A stretch of 64,000 nt of DNA from Triglochin maritima (Eukaryota > Streptophyta > Magnoliopsida > Alismatales > Juncaginaceae). The position numbers and the translations under genes were made by a program. Positions within the stretch are counted from its first letter, which is position 1, and each line of letters starts with the position of its first letter. Of this stretch, positions 22,708-34,787 are shown in pieces. The stretch lies in the NCBI GenBank assembly GCA_963682175.1, contig OY821779.1, positions 1,748,501-1,812,500 on the forward strand, in the 5' to 3' direction. The notes beneath the pieces were generated by a model that ran no database searches, was not told where the DNA came from, and worked only from the letters and a program-made list of their open reading frames with translations.

Positions 22708-23878
22708 TTAAGCAGCTGCGGTATTGCACTCAGTGGTGGGTTTCGATCTAGTTGGGGCATGTGAGGGGTTTATCTTCATAGAAACAAAGGAGCACTTGTC
22801 CTTCCTCTCATCTATGGCTATTTGTTTCTGCCGGCATTCCAAACTGCAAAATGCCATCTCTCCCCTGAAGAACACAAATACATGTTTTCAGGTTTATATG
22901 AGAGTACAACAACAACAACAACAAAGCCCTTAATCCTAAAATAATTGGGGCAGAATTGTATAAGAGTACTTTAAGTAAATAGTCATGGAAGAAACCACTT
23001 TAGTTTCAAAACAACTCACAGAAATAAAATTGACATTTCAAACAAAGATCTAAACTTTCCATTGAACCACAATATGAAACATCAATTAGCACTATAACAT
23101 AGACACAAAACATAGTAATGTCTTCAATTGAAACGGAGCATTCCAAAACTACAAAATAAAAATAACTCAATTCAGAAGAAAAAATGTGACTTTAAGATAG
23201 AAAACAGAGCATAAAATTCAGTCAAATATCAGACCTTTTGATTGGAACACACTCCAAAATCACAAACTCGCCACCGTAACTCTCCAGAAAACCAAAATTA
23301 CTCAAGATAATCTCAAAACATCAAAATCAGCACCCAAAGATCGAGAAAAGAATTCACAAAGATCGGAACATCCATCAAACACATAATTCACATAAAGATC
23401 GAAATTTTCCACGACAATATGCATCGAAAGGCCAGATTCAAACCATAAGTTCCAAAGCACAACGCCCAATTCACCCAAAGATCGCACCTTTCCATCAAAC
23501 AACACTCCAGAACATCAAAAGTAACATAAAACATCAAATCCACAAAATAAAAATCACAACTTTCAAACCAACAAACCCCCCCAAAATCGAGATCTCCCCA
23601 CATCCGGACCTATAAATGAAGATATCCTTCCCGTTTCCGAGCCTTCTCCTACACAGCCCGCAAGCCCTAAGGAAGTACGCCGTCTCCACCACGCCCTCCT
23701 CCGCGATCCCATCCGACTCCGTCTCGGGGACGCGGGGCTTCTGCGCCCTCCTGGAGGCGGAGAGAGAAGAGACCTCTGGCGCCGGATCGGACGCGGCGGA
23801 GAGGAGATCGGAGAAGGAGATGTTCGCGGTGCTGGTGGTCCTCCGCATGGGAGGGCGCGGCCTCTTACCCATCAACAT
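22708..23878 (-). CDS. FCS-like zinc finger (FLZ, DUF581) protein
   Basis: Two exons, 23878-23610 and 22864-22708, joined in phase, give 141 residues. The intron (22865-23609) has donor GTCCGG and acceptor TTCTTCAG. The FLZ domain spans the junction at about residues 68-112: [13 protein letters not shown], then IYRG, then [12 protein letters not shown], giving Cys-x2-Cys and Cys-Ser-x2-Cys zinc ligands with the FCS signature. FLZ proteins are small plant adaptors that bind SnRK1 kinase subunits (family knowledge). The N-terminus is Arg/Pro and Ser-rich ([11 protein letters not shown]). The ATG chosen is the first in frame; a second Met two codons later is possible. A TATA box and a telo-box-like tract precede it, and a 1.38-kb transposon begins about 250 bp upstream. 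Confidence 0.9.
22911..22965. repeat. CAA-repeat relic of a dispersed plant repeat
   Basis: A short (CAA)n run followed by 'aaagcccttaatcc' and 'aattggggcag' resembles a motif often seen at ends of dispersed plant repeats. It lies in the FLZ intron. Only about 55 bp remain; the family is not assigned. Confidence 0.35.
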
Positions 23879-23898
23879 GGCCTCACCCTCCCTCCAGA

Positions 23899-23916
23899 CC
23901 CTAACCCTAACCCTAA
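23899..23916. promoter_or_regulatory. Telo-box-like CCCTAA tract in the FLZ leader
   Basis: Three perfect telomere-type CCCTAA units lie 20-40 bp upstream of the FLZ ATG. Telo-boxes (AAACCCTAA) are common near plant transcription starts of growth-related genes. Confidence 0.6.
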
Positions 23917-23980
23917 TCCGGTCCTGCGCCTGTCGTTTGTGTGGTGGAAAGGAAGTGGAGAGGGCAGTGTTCCTTCCACG

Positions 23981-23988
23981 TTTATATA
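23981..23988 (-). promoter_or_regulatory. TATA box of the FLZ gene
   Basis: TATATAAA on the minus strand, about 105 bp upstream of the ATG, suits a transcription start near 23950. A (GAA)n/(TTC)n microsatellite at 23998-24021 lies just upstream. Confidence 0.6.
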
Positions 23989-24121
23989 GGGAAGACTGGA
24001 AGAAGAAGAAGAAGAAGAAGAATAGGGGGTAGGGGTGTTTTGGTCATTTCGTCTCAATTTTTCACTTGATTTTTTCGTTTGATTTTCCTTTTCCCTTTTT
24101 TTGTGCTCTTGTGTTCTCCCT

Positions 24122-25518
24122 TTTTAAAAGGGAACTACTAAACGTCGCCCCAAAACTACTTAAATCGCCTCTTGAAATTACCAAATTGCCCTTAACAATA
24201 TATTTAATACCAATATCGTCCCGTGTCTTTAAACAAGGTTATTGACTCAGTTTTACTAACATTCCTAGTACCAACACCACGAAAATGTCTGGCGAAACAC
24301 CTAGATCAGGCGAAGTAACGGAGGCGGATTTTTTTTTTCCGACACGGGCGTCTGGCTAAGACGCCTGTACCATCGTGGAGGCGTCTGGCTAAGACGCCTC
24401 CACCATCGTTGAGGCGTCTTAGCCAGACGCCTCCACGATGGTACAGGCGTCTTAGCCAGACGCCTATACCATTGTCTAGGCGTCTGGTTAAGACGCCTCG
24501 ACCATGGTGGAGGCGTCTTAGCCAGACGCCTCCACGATGGTACAGGCGTCTTAGCCAGACGTCCCGTTTTTTTTAATGTTTTTTGTCAAATTAAAATTAT
24601 ACGGTGTGTTATCTCAAATTATTTGACGTTTCTTTGCAAATTTTCGGTGGTAACCGGTCGGATTACAATGAGTTTTTTTGCAAGTGATGAATATTCAAAA
24701 AAATTCCAGATCCAACATTTTTAAAGTTCCAAATCCCCCGGTGGTAAAACATCATGACTTACAAATATCACCTCGACAGGTCGTTCGGGGGTCTCGCTCC
24801 CCGGTGAGCGAGCGGCATTCCACCTCGCCGGTGAGGTGGCGGGGGTGGCAAGGGGGCAGCGCCCCCTGGAAATTTTTTGGATTTTGAAATTGTTGGATCT
24901 GGAAATTTTTGAATTTTCGGTGTACCGAAGAGGTATCGGTCATCCGAATATAGTAATTATTAACTTATTAATTAATTTAACAATTATCTAAATTTATAAT
25001 CAATTATTTTTTTAAAAAAATAATAAAAAATTACGGGCGTCTGACGGAGCCGCCCCCACGTAGGAGGGGGCGTCTGGCTAAGACGCCTCCCCCATGGAGG
25101 AGGCGTCTTACACAGACGCCTGTCCCAAGGGCGGAGCGTCTGGGTAAAACGCCTCCCCGATGGGTAAGGCGTCTGGGTAAAACGCCGCCCCCATGGGGAA
25201 GGCGTCTTAGCCAGACGCCCCCTCCTACGTGGGGGCGGCTCCGTCAGACGCCCGTAATTTTTTATTATTTTTTATTATTTTTTTATTAAAAAGATGTTAG
25301 ATGTTTTACCAGATTCGAGTACACTGGGGCGTCCGTTGGTTCATTACTGACCTCCAAAACATTATTTTTTATGATTATAAGAGGAATATGAAGAGAGATG
25401 TGTGATAGGAGGGTAAAATGTCGCGTTATAGCAGTAGAAATGAGAGAAGGGCAAAATGGTAATTTCAAGGGGCGATTTAAGTAATTTTGGGGCGATGTTT
25501 AGCAATTCAGTTTTAAAA
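24122..25518. mobile_element. 1.38-kb TIR element, copy 2 (inverted relative to copy 1)
   Basis: The element spans 24130-25510, flanked by a perfect TTTTAAAA duplication (24122-24129, 25511-25518). Ends GGGAACTACTAAACGTCGCC and CTGAATTGCTAAACATCGCC are the same two termini as copy 1 in opposite order. Internal sequence is nearly identical to copy 1 (scattered substitutions), including both hairpin blocks (24343-24563 and 25035-25255). It begins about 250 bp upstream of the FLZ start codon. There is no transposase. Confidence 0.88.
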
Positions 25519-25804
25519 TGACACTTTTTTTTAAAGAGTTTGGATGCGATTAAATTAAAATTTGTTTACTCTGATCCACAGTAAAGAACTCAAAAATACA
25601 AGTTGGTACTAGTTATTAAACGGTATAAGTGTGAGTACAAAAATGTTTTAGACATAGTAGTTCAAATAACATAAAAGAGGCCTTACATAGAAAGCTACTA
25701 AAGTCTTTAATTATCCAAAAGACTTCAGCAGCATTGGCAACCTCAAATTGCAAAGTTGGAGGTCATCGAAACTGAAGTCTCTACCGGGCGACATTCGGGT
25801 TATT

Positions 25805-26770
25805 TTAGAGCACCCTTAACGGGCGCTCTTTGCCCGGGCGCCCGGTAGGGCGCCCGGGTAGCCCTCCCTTAACGGGAGGGCGTGCCTAGGTCGGGGCGCC
25901 CTGGGTGGATTCCCGGGCGGTAGGCCACGTGCCCCCCCCCCCCCCCCCCATTCGTCCAGTTTTTTTGTTTTTTTTTGTTTTAAAAATAAAAATTATTTTT
26001 ATAATTAGGATAATGTATTAATTAGGTAAATGGAATTTAATTAATTAGGTATTACAAAATAATTGAAAAAAATATTTTATGATTAATTAACAATTTTATG
26101 ATTTACTTAGATATATAAAAAATTAAAAAAATAATAAATAAATTAAGAAATACAACCTGCAAAATTTTGGAGATTGGAACGAATTTGTTCAGGATCAACC
26201 GTGAAATTCCGTGAACGACGCGGTTCGGTATTCTACTGACCGTGTATTGAATATTACTAGGTACTTGAGAAGGAGAGATCAAGTTCGTGATCGCACCACA
26301 CATTTGAACCTTCAAGTCGATTTGGTCGACAATATATGGCAACGCTTTGGAGGAAATGCGTCTTGATGTATTTGAAGTTTAATATTTAAGTTTAGTATTT
26401 AAGCATGTATTTTTAATTTTAGTTTCTCAATTTCCGATTAATGTACTATGTAACGTGGTTTTCTAAATTTTAATAATATTTTCGTATTTATTAATTAAAT
26501 GTTAATTAAAAATGAATGAATTGTTGATATTAAATAATTACAATAATGATTATTAATATATTTTGTTGATTGTTGAAAGAGTTTTGGAGAGAATAATAAA
26601 AAAAATGACGTGATAACAAATATTGTAGCGTGACTGAGTGGATTGTGTAATGATTAAGGATTTTGTATGGGGGTTGGTTTGTGCTGACGTGACAGAAAGA
26701 GAAGCTGACGTGGCTGAGAGAGAAAACAGGGCGCCCGTGAACTGCCTGGGTGCCGTTAATGATGCTCTTA
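25805..26770. mobile_element. Harbinger-family MITE, 960 bp
   Basis: The element spans 25808-26767 with TTA duplications (25805-25807, 26768-26770). Inverted ends are GAGCACCCTTAACGG and GAGCATCATTAACGG. The left GC-rich subterminal block ('gggcgcccgggtagccctccc', then 'ggccacgtgcccccc') and the right 'gctgacgtgacagaaagag' block both match the ends of the Harbinger element at 7668-10121, so it is probably a deletion derivative of that family. An 18-C homopolymer lies at 25932-25949. Confidence 0.85.
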
Positions 26771-27583
26771 GGTTTTCCGATTTTCAATGGTTTGGCATCA
26801 ACCTTATGGACTTTATCTTTGAGTGTTTTTCTTTTTACTTGAAAATGGAGATTGGAGAGTCAATTCAAATTGTCAAGAAAACCATTGGAATCAGACATTT
26901 TTATATTTAATTTAGAGGCAATTAACTACCCACTAACCTTATATCTTTTGGTTAGTGTATGTATGAGTTTTAATTTATTTTTATTAATGAAGAATTAGTT
27001 CTTTTGTGTGCTCCTTAATTTTCTCTCTTGAAGAAATACAAAGTGATGCATCAGCAAGTGATACGAATTCAAATAAACCAATGCATATTCGTCTATGTCC
27101 ATTTTAAGGTTGACAGGCTAGATGGTGAACTAGTTAGTACATGTAAATTCGCAAATTCCAGATGAGCAAAGATGAAAATGGATGGAATGTACCACAATAT
27201 ACTTTTGACTACCGAAATGTGTAGTTATGAACAAAACTCGTATTGCATTGTAATATAAGTTTTTGTGTTGAGAATTTTTATGTTTGTGGTTTATGTTATA
27301 TTAATTAATAGTTTTCTCTCAGTGCAACTTGGGAATGGCTTTATCCGTGCAAGGCATTGCCAAATATATATTAAAAAAGTCACATTTGTATATCTACTTT
27401 GTGTATTCTAATGTTCTTTCTTTAAAATTTAGTTAATCTTTCAAACGAATTACATTTTTTTTACTATAAAAAGAGGATTAAACAACAGCTGAAGTATGGA
27501 TAGCAGTTTTACTTTAAAGAAACAAATACATACCTCGCTAATCTTGACATAACTTATTAGCGAAACTATGAATTCCAATATTA

Positions 27584-27632
<49 letters not shown>

Positions 27633-29303
27633 CCTTAAACAAACTCTTACAACTTACAAGTCCGACGTTCGATAGAAATAAAGGCGAAATCGAATATTGT
27701 TGGGGGTTTTAAAATTGCCAGTCTCATTATTTTAGTCACAAACTAGAAACGGTAAGCTTTTGGTTCAAAAGACAAACATGAAAAGTGATTCCCTTCGGTA
27801 AAAGCTTGAATTTCATTAACCTTTCTTACTATAAAATATGAAAGGACAATTCCTCTCCAATTTATATCTTATCAAATATATTAGTGTCATTAAGAATCTA
27901 TGAAAGTATAAACCTCTTAAAGCACAAAACTTGCCTTTTACTTTCTCAAAAGCACAAATTCACTTCTACGAGATCTGCCTGCTAGCAAGTACATACAATT
28001 AAAAAGGCAGACATAGAATCTGATCACGACGTCCTTTTATTTAATCCAAAAAAATAATTGAAATAGTCGGTGCAACAAAATGTGGTCCGAATCCACCAAT
28101 AAATAAGTTGTGAACCAGAACCTCATTGTCCTCGCTCGTTTGGATGAAGTTTTTTTTATTTAAATTTTGGAATGTCTGGATGGAGGTCTTCGATCTTAAA
28201 TCAACTTAGGATTTTTTTTCCGTCTTTCCGAAACAAAATACGTATTAGAAGATATGATACAAATAATCTATAGCAACCAACGACTTCTTATGATATCACC
28301 TGAAATAAAATTAAACAAAATATAATTTATAGCAACCTCACGTAGTCACTCGTCGGTAGATGTTCGCGAAAAAATCTAGCAACTAACTCAGTCGGTAGAT
28401 GTTAATTAAGACTTTTAAAACCTAGAATATTTAAATCTCATAATGTCACAACAACACGATTTAATTCTCTCCTGGAGATGGAGTTGAATGTGGTGTGTGT
28501 TCTCTTCATGTGGTCCACAACCACAAAGCATCACATCCTTTAGTTTCATTATTCGGTTCTGAGTTTGGTTTATTTGATTGTTTGATATAAGTATATAACT
28601 ACATGGTTCAGTTCTGTCCGTAACTGAACTTCAGTTTTGACCGAACTATAGTTTCCAAGGTGTCATTATATTCCCAACTCAATATAAGTACTATGAAATT
28701 TGGTTATATATTCTGAAAAAGTACTAATAATTTTTGCATATTGAAATTTTACGCACATCAATTCTGCTCGAATGTTATATACAACAGAATTCGACATCGT
28801 ATCCTTCAAAAGAGGAACATGTTTATCCAATTCGAAGTTCTTGCAACTATAATATTTCTTCCAAACGAATAGAGCTACTTTATTTAGTCATGTAAATCAT
28901 CGAGCACCAACCTCAATTTTGTTGCAGATTATTTAAATGTTTTTTTTTCTCTCCTTGAAATTGTGCAAATATTGAACATCCCGATGTCCCATTGCAGTGT
29001 ACCAGCCCAATACGGCCCATGAGGCCGAGGCCCATCCTACTCAAACCAGCCCACGATGTGGCCCATTTGAAATACCCGAAAATGTACACCAAAAACCGGC
29101 CCATTAGTTAGGTTACATATAATTCAAATGTGCAATGCTATTAAAATTAGAATCAATATAACGTAGGAAACAGAACACGATGTTGACTTATAGATGTTAG
29201 TCAGGATTCAGGACGCGTTGCGTGAGATGAATGATTGTATTGCGGGTGACGACGCAATTATTAGTCTTTAAAAAAACGTAACGCAATGATTAGTGAAGGG
29301 TGG
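26771..29303. other. AT-rich intergenic region
   Basis: No gene, RNA gene or bounded element was recognised. It contains the AT dinucleotide repeat at 27589-27629. Confidence 0.45.
27589..27629. repeat. (AT)n microsatellite
   Basis: About 20 uninterrupted AT dinucleotides. Confidence 0.95.
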
Positions 29304-29855
29304 ATTAAAAAAAGGGTTAATTACAGTTTGACCTCCTGAACTATGTATTGGTATCACTTTGTCCTACTGAACTTTCAAAGATAACAGTTACCTCCCCTGA
29401 ACTTTAATTTTGTAACACTTTGTCCCTATGAACTTCAAAAACTCATTATTTACCACACATTCGACGTTTTTTTTCCTAATTTTTTTATTGTATCCCTAAT
29501 ACACTCCTAAACCTATATTTACGTGAAAGTTTGGATCGAAACGGAGGTCGGATATGGTTGGAATTTGGGTGGATTTGACACTCAATTCGACCCAAATTCC
29601 AACCATATCCGACCTCCGTTTCGATCCAAACTTCCACGTAAATATAGGTTTAGGAGTGTATTAGGGATACAACAAAAAAAATTAGGAAAAAAAACGTCGA
29701 ATGTGTGTTAAATAATGAGTTTTTGAAGTTCATGGGGCAAAGTGTTACAAAATTAAAGTTCAGGAGAGGTAACTGTTAACTTTGAAAGTTCAGGGGAGCA
29801 AAGTGATACCAAGGCATAACTCAGAGGGTCAAATTGTAATTAACCCATTAATAAA
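29304..29855. mobile_element. 533-bp fold-back element (near-perfect palindrome)
   Basis: The two arms, 29314-29570 and 29590-29846, are inverted copies around a 19-nt loop centred exactly at 29580. The ends are GGGTTAATTACAGTTTGACC and GGGTTAATTACAATTTGACC. Flanks resemble each other (attaaaaaa / attaataaa), suggesting a degraded 9-bp target duplication of Mutator type. There is no coding capacity. Transcription through it would give a long hairpin RNA. Confidence 0.85.
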
Positions 29856-30557
29856 TGACACATGATAACATGCACAAGAATCGAGTGGAAGCGCGTTGTC
29901 TTTCTTCTCCAATTTATGTTTATTTGTTGGCGTAACCAAGTGATGGGCTTACCGCTGATTGCTAAATTATGTGGATGGATTTTTTCCCACTCATTTAAGT
30001 TTATATATACTACCGTCAATCACGAAAATCTTGGGAAAAAGTTACGAAGAAAAATATGAGGGGGATTCATTTTGTCTTACGTCTTGGTTATCTTTCTCGT
30101 AAAATGTCTAAAGTATTTGATTTGATCACACAGTAACGCATGTCGAGAAACATATAGGTGGGAAATAAGTACGAACCTACATGGAGAAAAGAACAATTAG
30201 CTAACATAAAATGAAAGATTGATTTGAAACCATAATATAATAGGTAAATAATTCAGTGAGGTTGCTGCCTCAACCTCGCAAGTGAACCCCAACAGATTCA
30301 CAAAGCGGTGACGGGATCCCGTCGCCACTGACATTAGAATAGTAGTAACGTTTTCTTCATCTTTGCTGTCACTCACGTCACCTAACAAAACGCTGCAAAG
30401 CCGATGATGTGAATATTGTAACTAAACTCCACCGACGCAGCTAAAATCCAGCTATAACACACTCACACTTGCCTTGCCTACTTATCTGTTATTCTTTGCT
30501 TCTCCCAACAATTAATAACACCACTTTTTCTTCTCTCTTCTCTCCTCTTCTGTTCCG
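29856..30557. other. Upstream region of the Ole e 1-like gene
   Basis: No ORF of note. A CT-rich stretch at about 30530-30555 immediately precedes the start codon and is probably 5' UTR; a weak TATA-like CTATAACAC is at about 30452. Confidence 0.4.
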
Positions 30558-32346
30558 ATGGCGAGTTTTGTAACCTTTTTCTGCGCTTCCCTTCTCGTCC
30601 TCCTCGCTTCCTCCACCGCCGCCGCCGCGAGACCGGTCGCGCAGACGCACTTCCTCGTCCAAGGGAGGGTCTTCTGCGACACCTGCCAGGCCGGCTTCGA
30701 GACCCCCCTCACCACCTACGTTGCAGGTCAGGGAAATATCTTCTTTTTATGCGGTTTTGGAGGTTTTTGTACCAAAAAGGTGGGATTTTTAAGCGGATCT
30801 GGGGTTTCCTGGTGATGGGTTTCGAGGGTTTCATCTGTTTGTGTGATTTGTGGTCGAAAGGTGGTGTTTTGTTGATTTTGTGTTCTTTGTGTGCGCAAAG
30901 GTGAGATTTTGTAGTGGATGTTGTTTTCTTTCTTATAAGTTTTGGAGTTTTCTTGTGATTTCTGTTCAGATGGTGTGATTTCACTTGGCTTTGGTGCAGG
31001 ATTTATATTTTTGTTTTCATATGCTCCGCTCATTTTGTGTTTGAGAAATTTTTGGGTATTTCAAGTGAAAACTGTGCTTCTTAATTATCTTGCCGATCTA
31101 ATTGGTAGATACAGTTGCATCCAATGTGTTTGTGATACTGCATTTTAGTTAAATTGAGAATCATTTCTTACAATTTTATGATTAGTTTGTGATCAATATG
31201 AGGCGATCTTATAAAACTTAAACTAAATGGGATCATTTCGCACTTCAATCAGTCGAAGAATCTTACATTTCAGCAAATAATTGTTGTTAAACCTGTGAGG
31301 GTTTTTTACATGCATGGAGAACTATGCTTGGATAGTTGGATTCTCCTGATTGTTTTGCAGAAAACAGCTTATAGAAATGTAGATCGGACTCATCAGGTTG
31401 AATTCTAGAAAGCCATTTAAAAAAAAAAAACCCGGATAGGAAGATTGATGGCTGAGATGGCAAAATGCCTCACTGGTCCTCATTATTCCATCCGATATAT
31501 CTTAGTTGAGCAAAACATACCTGTAACATTTAACCGTTACACCTTTATCATCTTTCTTTTGGACCTCTATTGTAGATCAAAACAAATAGTGTTTTGTATT
31601 TGGTCACTGAGTGGCCAAAGTTGGTTTGTTTTCTAAGAAGAACCCAAACAATCCCTCAAGGCTTTGGTTGTTAGGGAAGCTTGATTTTGAATTCCAAAGT
31701 TGCCTGATATTCTTGCAAGCAAATTTGGTAGTTTGAGGGAAGCCAGAAAGCAAGACTAACATCATAATTGTTCTCAATCCTTTAGAAACTAATCTTTTCT
31801 TTTCAAGACATTTTTTGGTGATAAAGAAGAAAAAACTAAAGTTGGATTTTCTACCAAATGGTATCTTTATTTTAGTTGCTTCCAATGAAGCAAGATCATG
31901 CCTGAAACAATGGTTTATGTTGGTAAAAAAATATCTAAAAATCACCAAGGTAGGATGCATTTTTTCTCATGGTGCTCTGGCATAAAACTAAACAACCTTT
32001 CATATGTTCTATAGGTGCAAAGGTGAAGGTAGAATGCCGGGAGAAACTCTCTGATGTGATTTTGTACAGTGCTGAGGGTGTGACCGATACCACCGGAACG
32101 TACAAGATCCCTGTTGCTAATGAGCATGCTGAGCAATTGTGTGAGTCAGTGCTAGTCAGCAGCCCTGATGCTGGTTGCGCAAAGCTCGTCCCTGGCCGTG
32201 ATCGTGCCACCGTTGTTCTCACCCACAACAATGGAGTTGTATCGGACACCCGTTTGGCCAACAACATGGGTTTCCAGAAGGATAGCATCTCTGGTGGCTG
32301 CGGCGAAGTTATGAAGATGTACCAGTTGACTGACGAAGATGTGTAG
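30558..32346 (+). CDS. Pollen Ole e 1-like secreted protein
   Basis: Two exons, 30558-30726 and 32015-32346, joined in phase 1, give 166 residues. The intron is 1288 bp (donor GTCAGG, acceptor TTCTATAG). Residues 1-24 are a signal peptide (hydrophobic core SLLVLLASSTAAAA). The mature part starts near RPVAQTHFLVQGRVFCDTC and carries the spaced cysteines of the Ole e 1 fold (residues 40, 43 and 64, plus those in QLCES, GCAKL and GGCGEV). Family members are small extracellular proteins of pollen and other tissues with no agreed biochemical role. The ending GGCGEVMKMYQL and acidic C-terminus fit the family. Exon 2 is followed by a 3' UTR with no other gene until the hAT relic at 33077. Confidence 0.9.
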
Positions 32347-32579
32347 GTTGAAATTCACCTTGATTGGCTTCATCGTTAGAATAAAGTTTACTGCTGCAAT
32401 GTTATGTATGTTCGTCTAGAATCCAGTTGTTTTGCGTTTAATGATATACATAACTTCATTTGTTTCTGATATGCATGTTATTTGTTGGTCTGGTTAAGTT
32501 GATATATTTTATGAACCTATTATTCTCAGGGACGAGTTATGTCTTGTCCTTATTAATAAAGAATAGGATGTGGAATCTT

Positions 32580-33068
32580 TGTTCTCTGTCTAGTTTCTTA
32601 AGCAATGTTCTCTGTCTACTATTTAATAAAAATGAGTGATTTGTTACCATAATTCCATGACAGAGATAAATAACGGGACATGGAACCCTTCTGTATTTAA
32701 CAATAGTAACATGTAGTTTTCATACTTGTTGTTTAGTAGTTTGTTCGAATTCTCTAGTTCCATGTCTGGTTTTGCTTGCAAGAGCAGAATTATGCCTCAC
32801 GAGAAACAGTTGACGAGAGTGCGAGTACCGATTTTCTTCTTGCAAGCCTTTAGTTTGAGGAGTTTCCAATCTGCCACTTTATGAGTGGGGTATGGATTGA
32901 ATCCTTGTAATGAATGAAATCGCACGAGTAGTCGCTCTGTGTTCTGGATGGAAAAGTTGGGCTGATATCTTTCTTATTTTGAATGTAAAGTTGGGTTAAT
33001 GTCATCATCCAATGTCATACGTTCTGCTGACTCCCAAGTCCTATTAGTTATCAAGTGGATACGTCTAC
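32580..33068. other. 3' flank of the Ole e 1-like gene
   Basis: No ORF, repeat or RNA gene was recognised in this stretch. Confidence 0.4.
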
Positions 33069-34787
33069 ATCACGTGCAGTGGCAGATCCAGGATTTCAAG
33101 TATGGTAGGTACCACGTATTAACGTATCAATCGACAATTAAAAAATAACATAGAAACCAAAAATATTAATATTTCATAAAAAATTCATAAAAAATTAGAA
33201 GTAAAATCATAAATAATTCAAATTACAACCTAATAGTACTTTAAAATTATTACAATTGTTCTCGACGAGTTTTCATATTTTGGAACCGATTTATAATAGC
33301 ATCTATACTAATACCCAAAAACAAATTTTTCTCTAGATAAGAAACCAAACAATCATTCAACGTTTGATCTCTCATGCTATTCCACAACTTGTCTTTCACT
33401 AGAGTCATTCCGGAAAATATTTTTTCAACACTTGTCGTTGCCACATGAAGAAGTAACACCAACTTCAATAGTAAGTAGACATTTGAATGAGTTTCATGCT
33501 TGTTTGTCTCAACAAGTTTCATGGAAAGCTCATTAAGATTCTTCACATTCGAAAATCTCTCGTCATTTCGGATATCAACAATGAAATTGTCAAGTAAATA
33601 TTCAAAGAATATCAATTAGGCACTTGAAAATTCATTAGGATAGAATTGAGCAAGTCGGACCAATTTCCTTTTGTCAAAAAAAGAAAACCTATTAGCGGGA
33701 TTGAAGCAAGACATACAAACAAGTAATTCCTTGCTTACCTCATTAAACCGATTTTCAAGTTCTTGCAATTGTAGATCAAGAACACTTAGAAAAACTCCAA
33801 CTCGAAAATGATGAAGATTTGTCACTTGTAGGCTTCTACCTCGAAACGTTATTCTTCCCGGGACAACATATTTTCCCTCCATATTTGGAATCTCGATGGC
33901 AAATTTAACCATAAATGAAGTGACTTTCTCAAGGTGAGAATCTCATCCATGATCTCTCATCTCTTGCAATTTCTCTTAGTTACATCAACCATGGTCATTG
34001 CATTTACAATATCTTGATCATGTTTTTGCAAGGCCAAATTCAACTCATTTGTGATCCCAAATATACCCACCATCAAGTGTGCCACAAAAATAAAATCAAA
34101 TGACATCAACAGGTGTGTAATTGTTTGGGCTCTATTCCTATCAATCACCTCAGAAATAGCAAATGAAACAAAATGCTGCATCCTTCTCAACACTATACTC
34201 AAGCCAATGTCTATAATTTTCGAACCATTTAGGATTAAAGCGGCGTCGTTTCTTCCCAAAAGGTCGAAAAGGAAACACATGATTTTCGGGTTGACAATGT
34301 TTTCTTTGAATATATTCTCTCCTAACAACATGAATGTCATCTGGATGAAAATCAGTAATCTTTCTTCTTTTTCCTGGGTCTTGCAGAAGATTCACAACAT
34401 CAAATGCACTTAATCGAGCTCGCCTGACCGTCACAGATCTTGCTGGCTGTCGTTAGGGGTGAAAGTGAAACAAAAATGCCCAAATCTAGGGCAGCTTGAA
34501 GTTGGGGTCGTGGGGATTAGGGAGAGGAGAGTTTGGGAGTTCTAGTTTGATCTTGGGGAGTTGGGTTGTTGGGGTGGAGGTGTAACATGAAAGCCCATAA
34601 GGCCATAAAACTCATGCTGCCATGCAAATATGCAATAACTCTATCAATATTACATTACACATATCAATTAACCCATAATACATGTTAATTAACAGCCTAT
34701 ACATAATATATTAGACTATATTTTGGATTTTAATGGTGGGGCACGTGCCCCACCAGGGACATCAATGCATCCGCCACTGATCACGTA
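33069..34787 (-). mobile_element. hAT transposon relic, 1.7 kb
   Basis: The element spans 33077-34779, with inverted ends CAGTGGCAGATCCAGGA and CAGTGGCGGATGCATTG. It is flanked by ATCACGTG / ATCACGTA, a 7-of-8 target duplication. The encoded remnants (33250-34434) are hAT transposase. The end motif 'ggggcacgtgccccacc' resembles 'ggggcagctgccccacc' in the element at 46561. Confidence 0.85.
33250..34434 (-). pseudogene. hAT transposase, TTF-type zinc finger and dimerisation domain, broken
   Basis: Minus-strand fragments in order: 34434-34150 (TTF-type start, FRPFGKKRRRFNPKWFENY then CFICYF), 34340-33957, 33912-33616 and 33615-33250. The last holds the hAT C-terminal dimerisation signature (LLLHVATTSVEKIFSGM, then MRDQTLNDCLVSY). 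Several frame changes separate the pieces, and most of the catalytic core appears deleted (joined remnants total under 400 residues against about 750 usual). It resembles the plant ZMYM1-like, TTF-finger hAT group. Confidence 0.82.

Noticed and set aside
30509..30715. Minus-strand ORFs opposite Ole e 1-like exon 1
   Set aside because: They overlap a clear signal-peptide exon in GC-rich DNA; antisense shadow.
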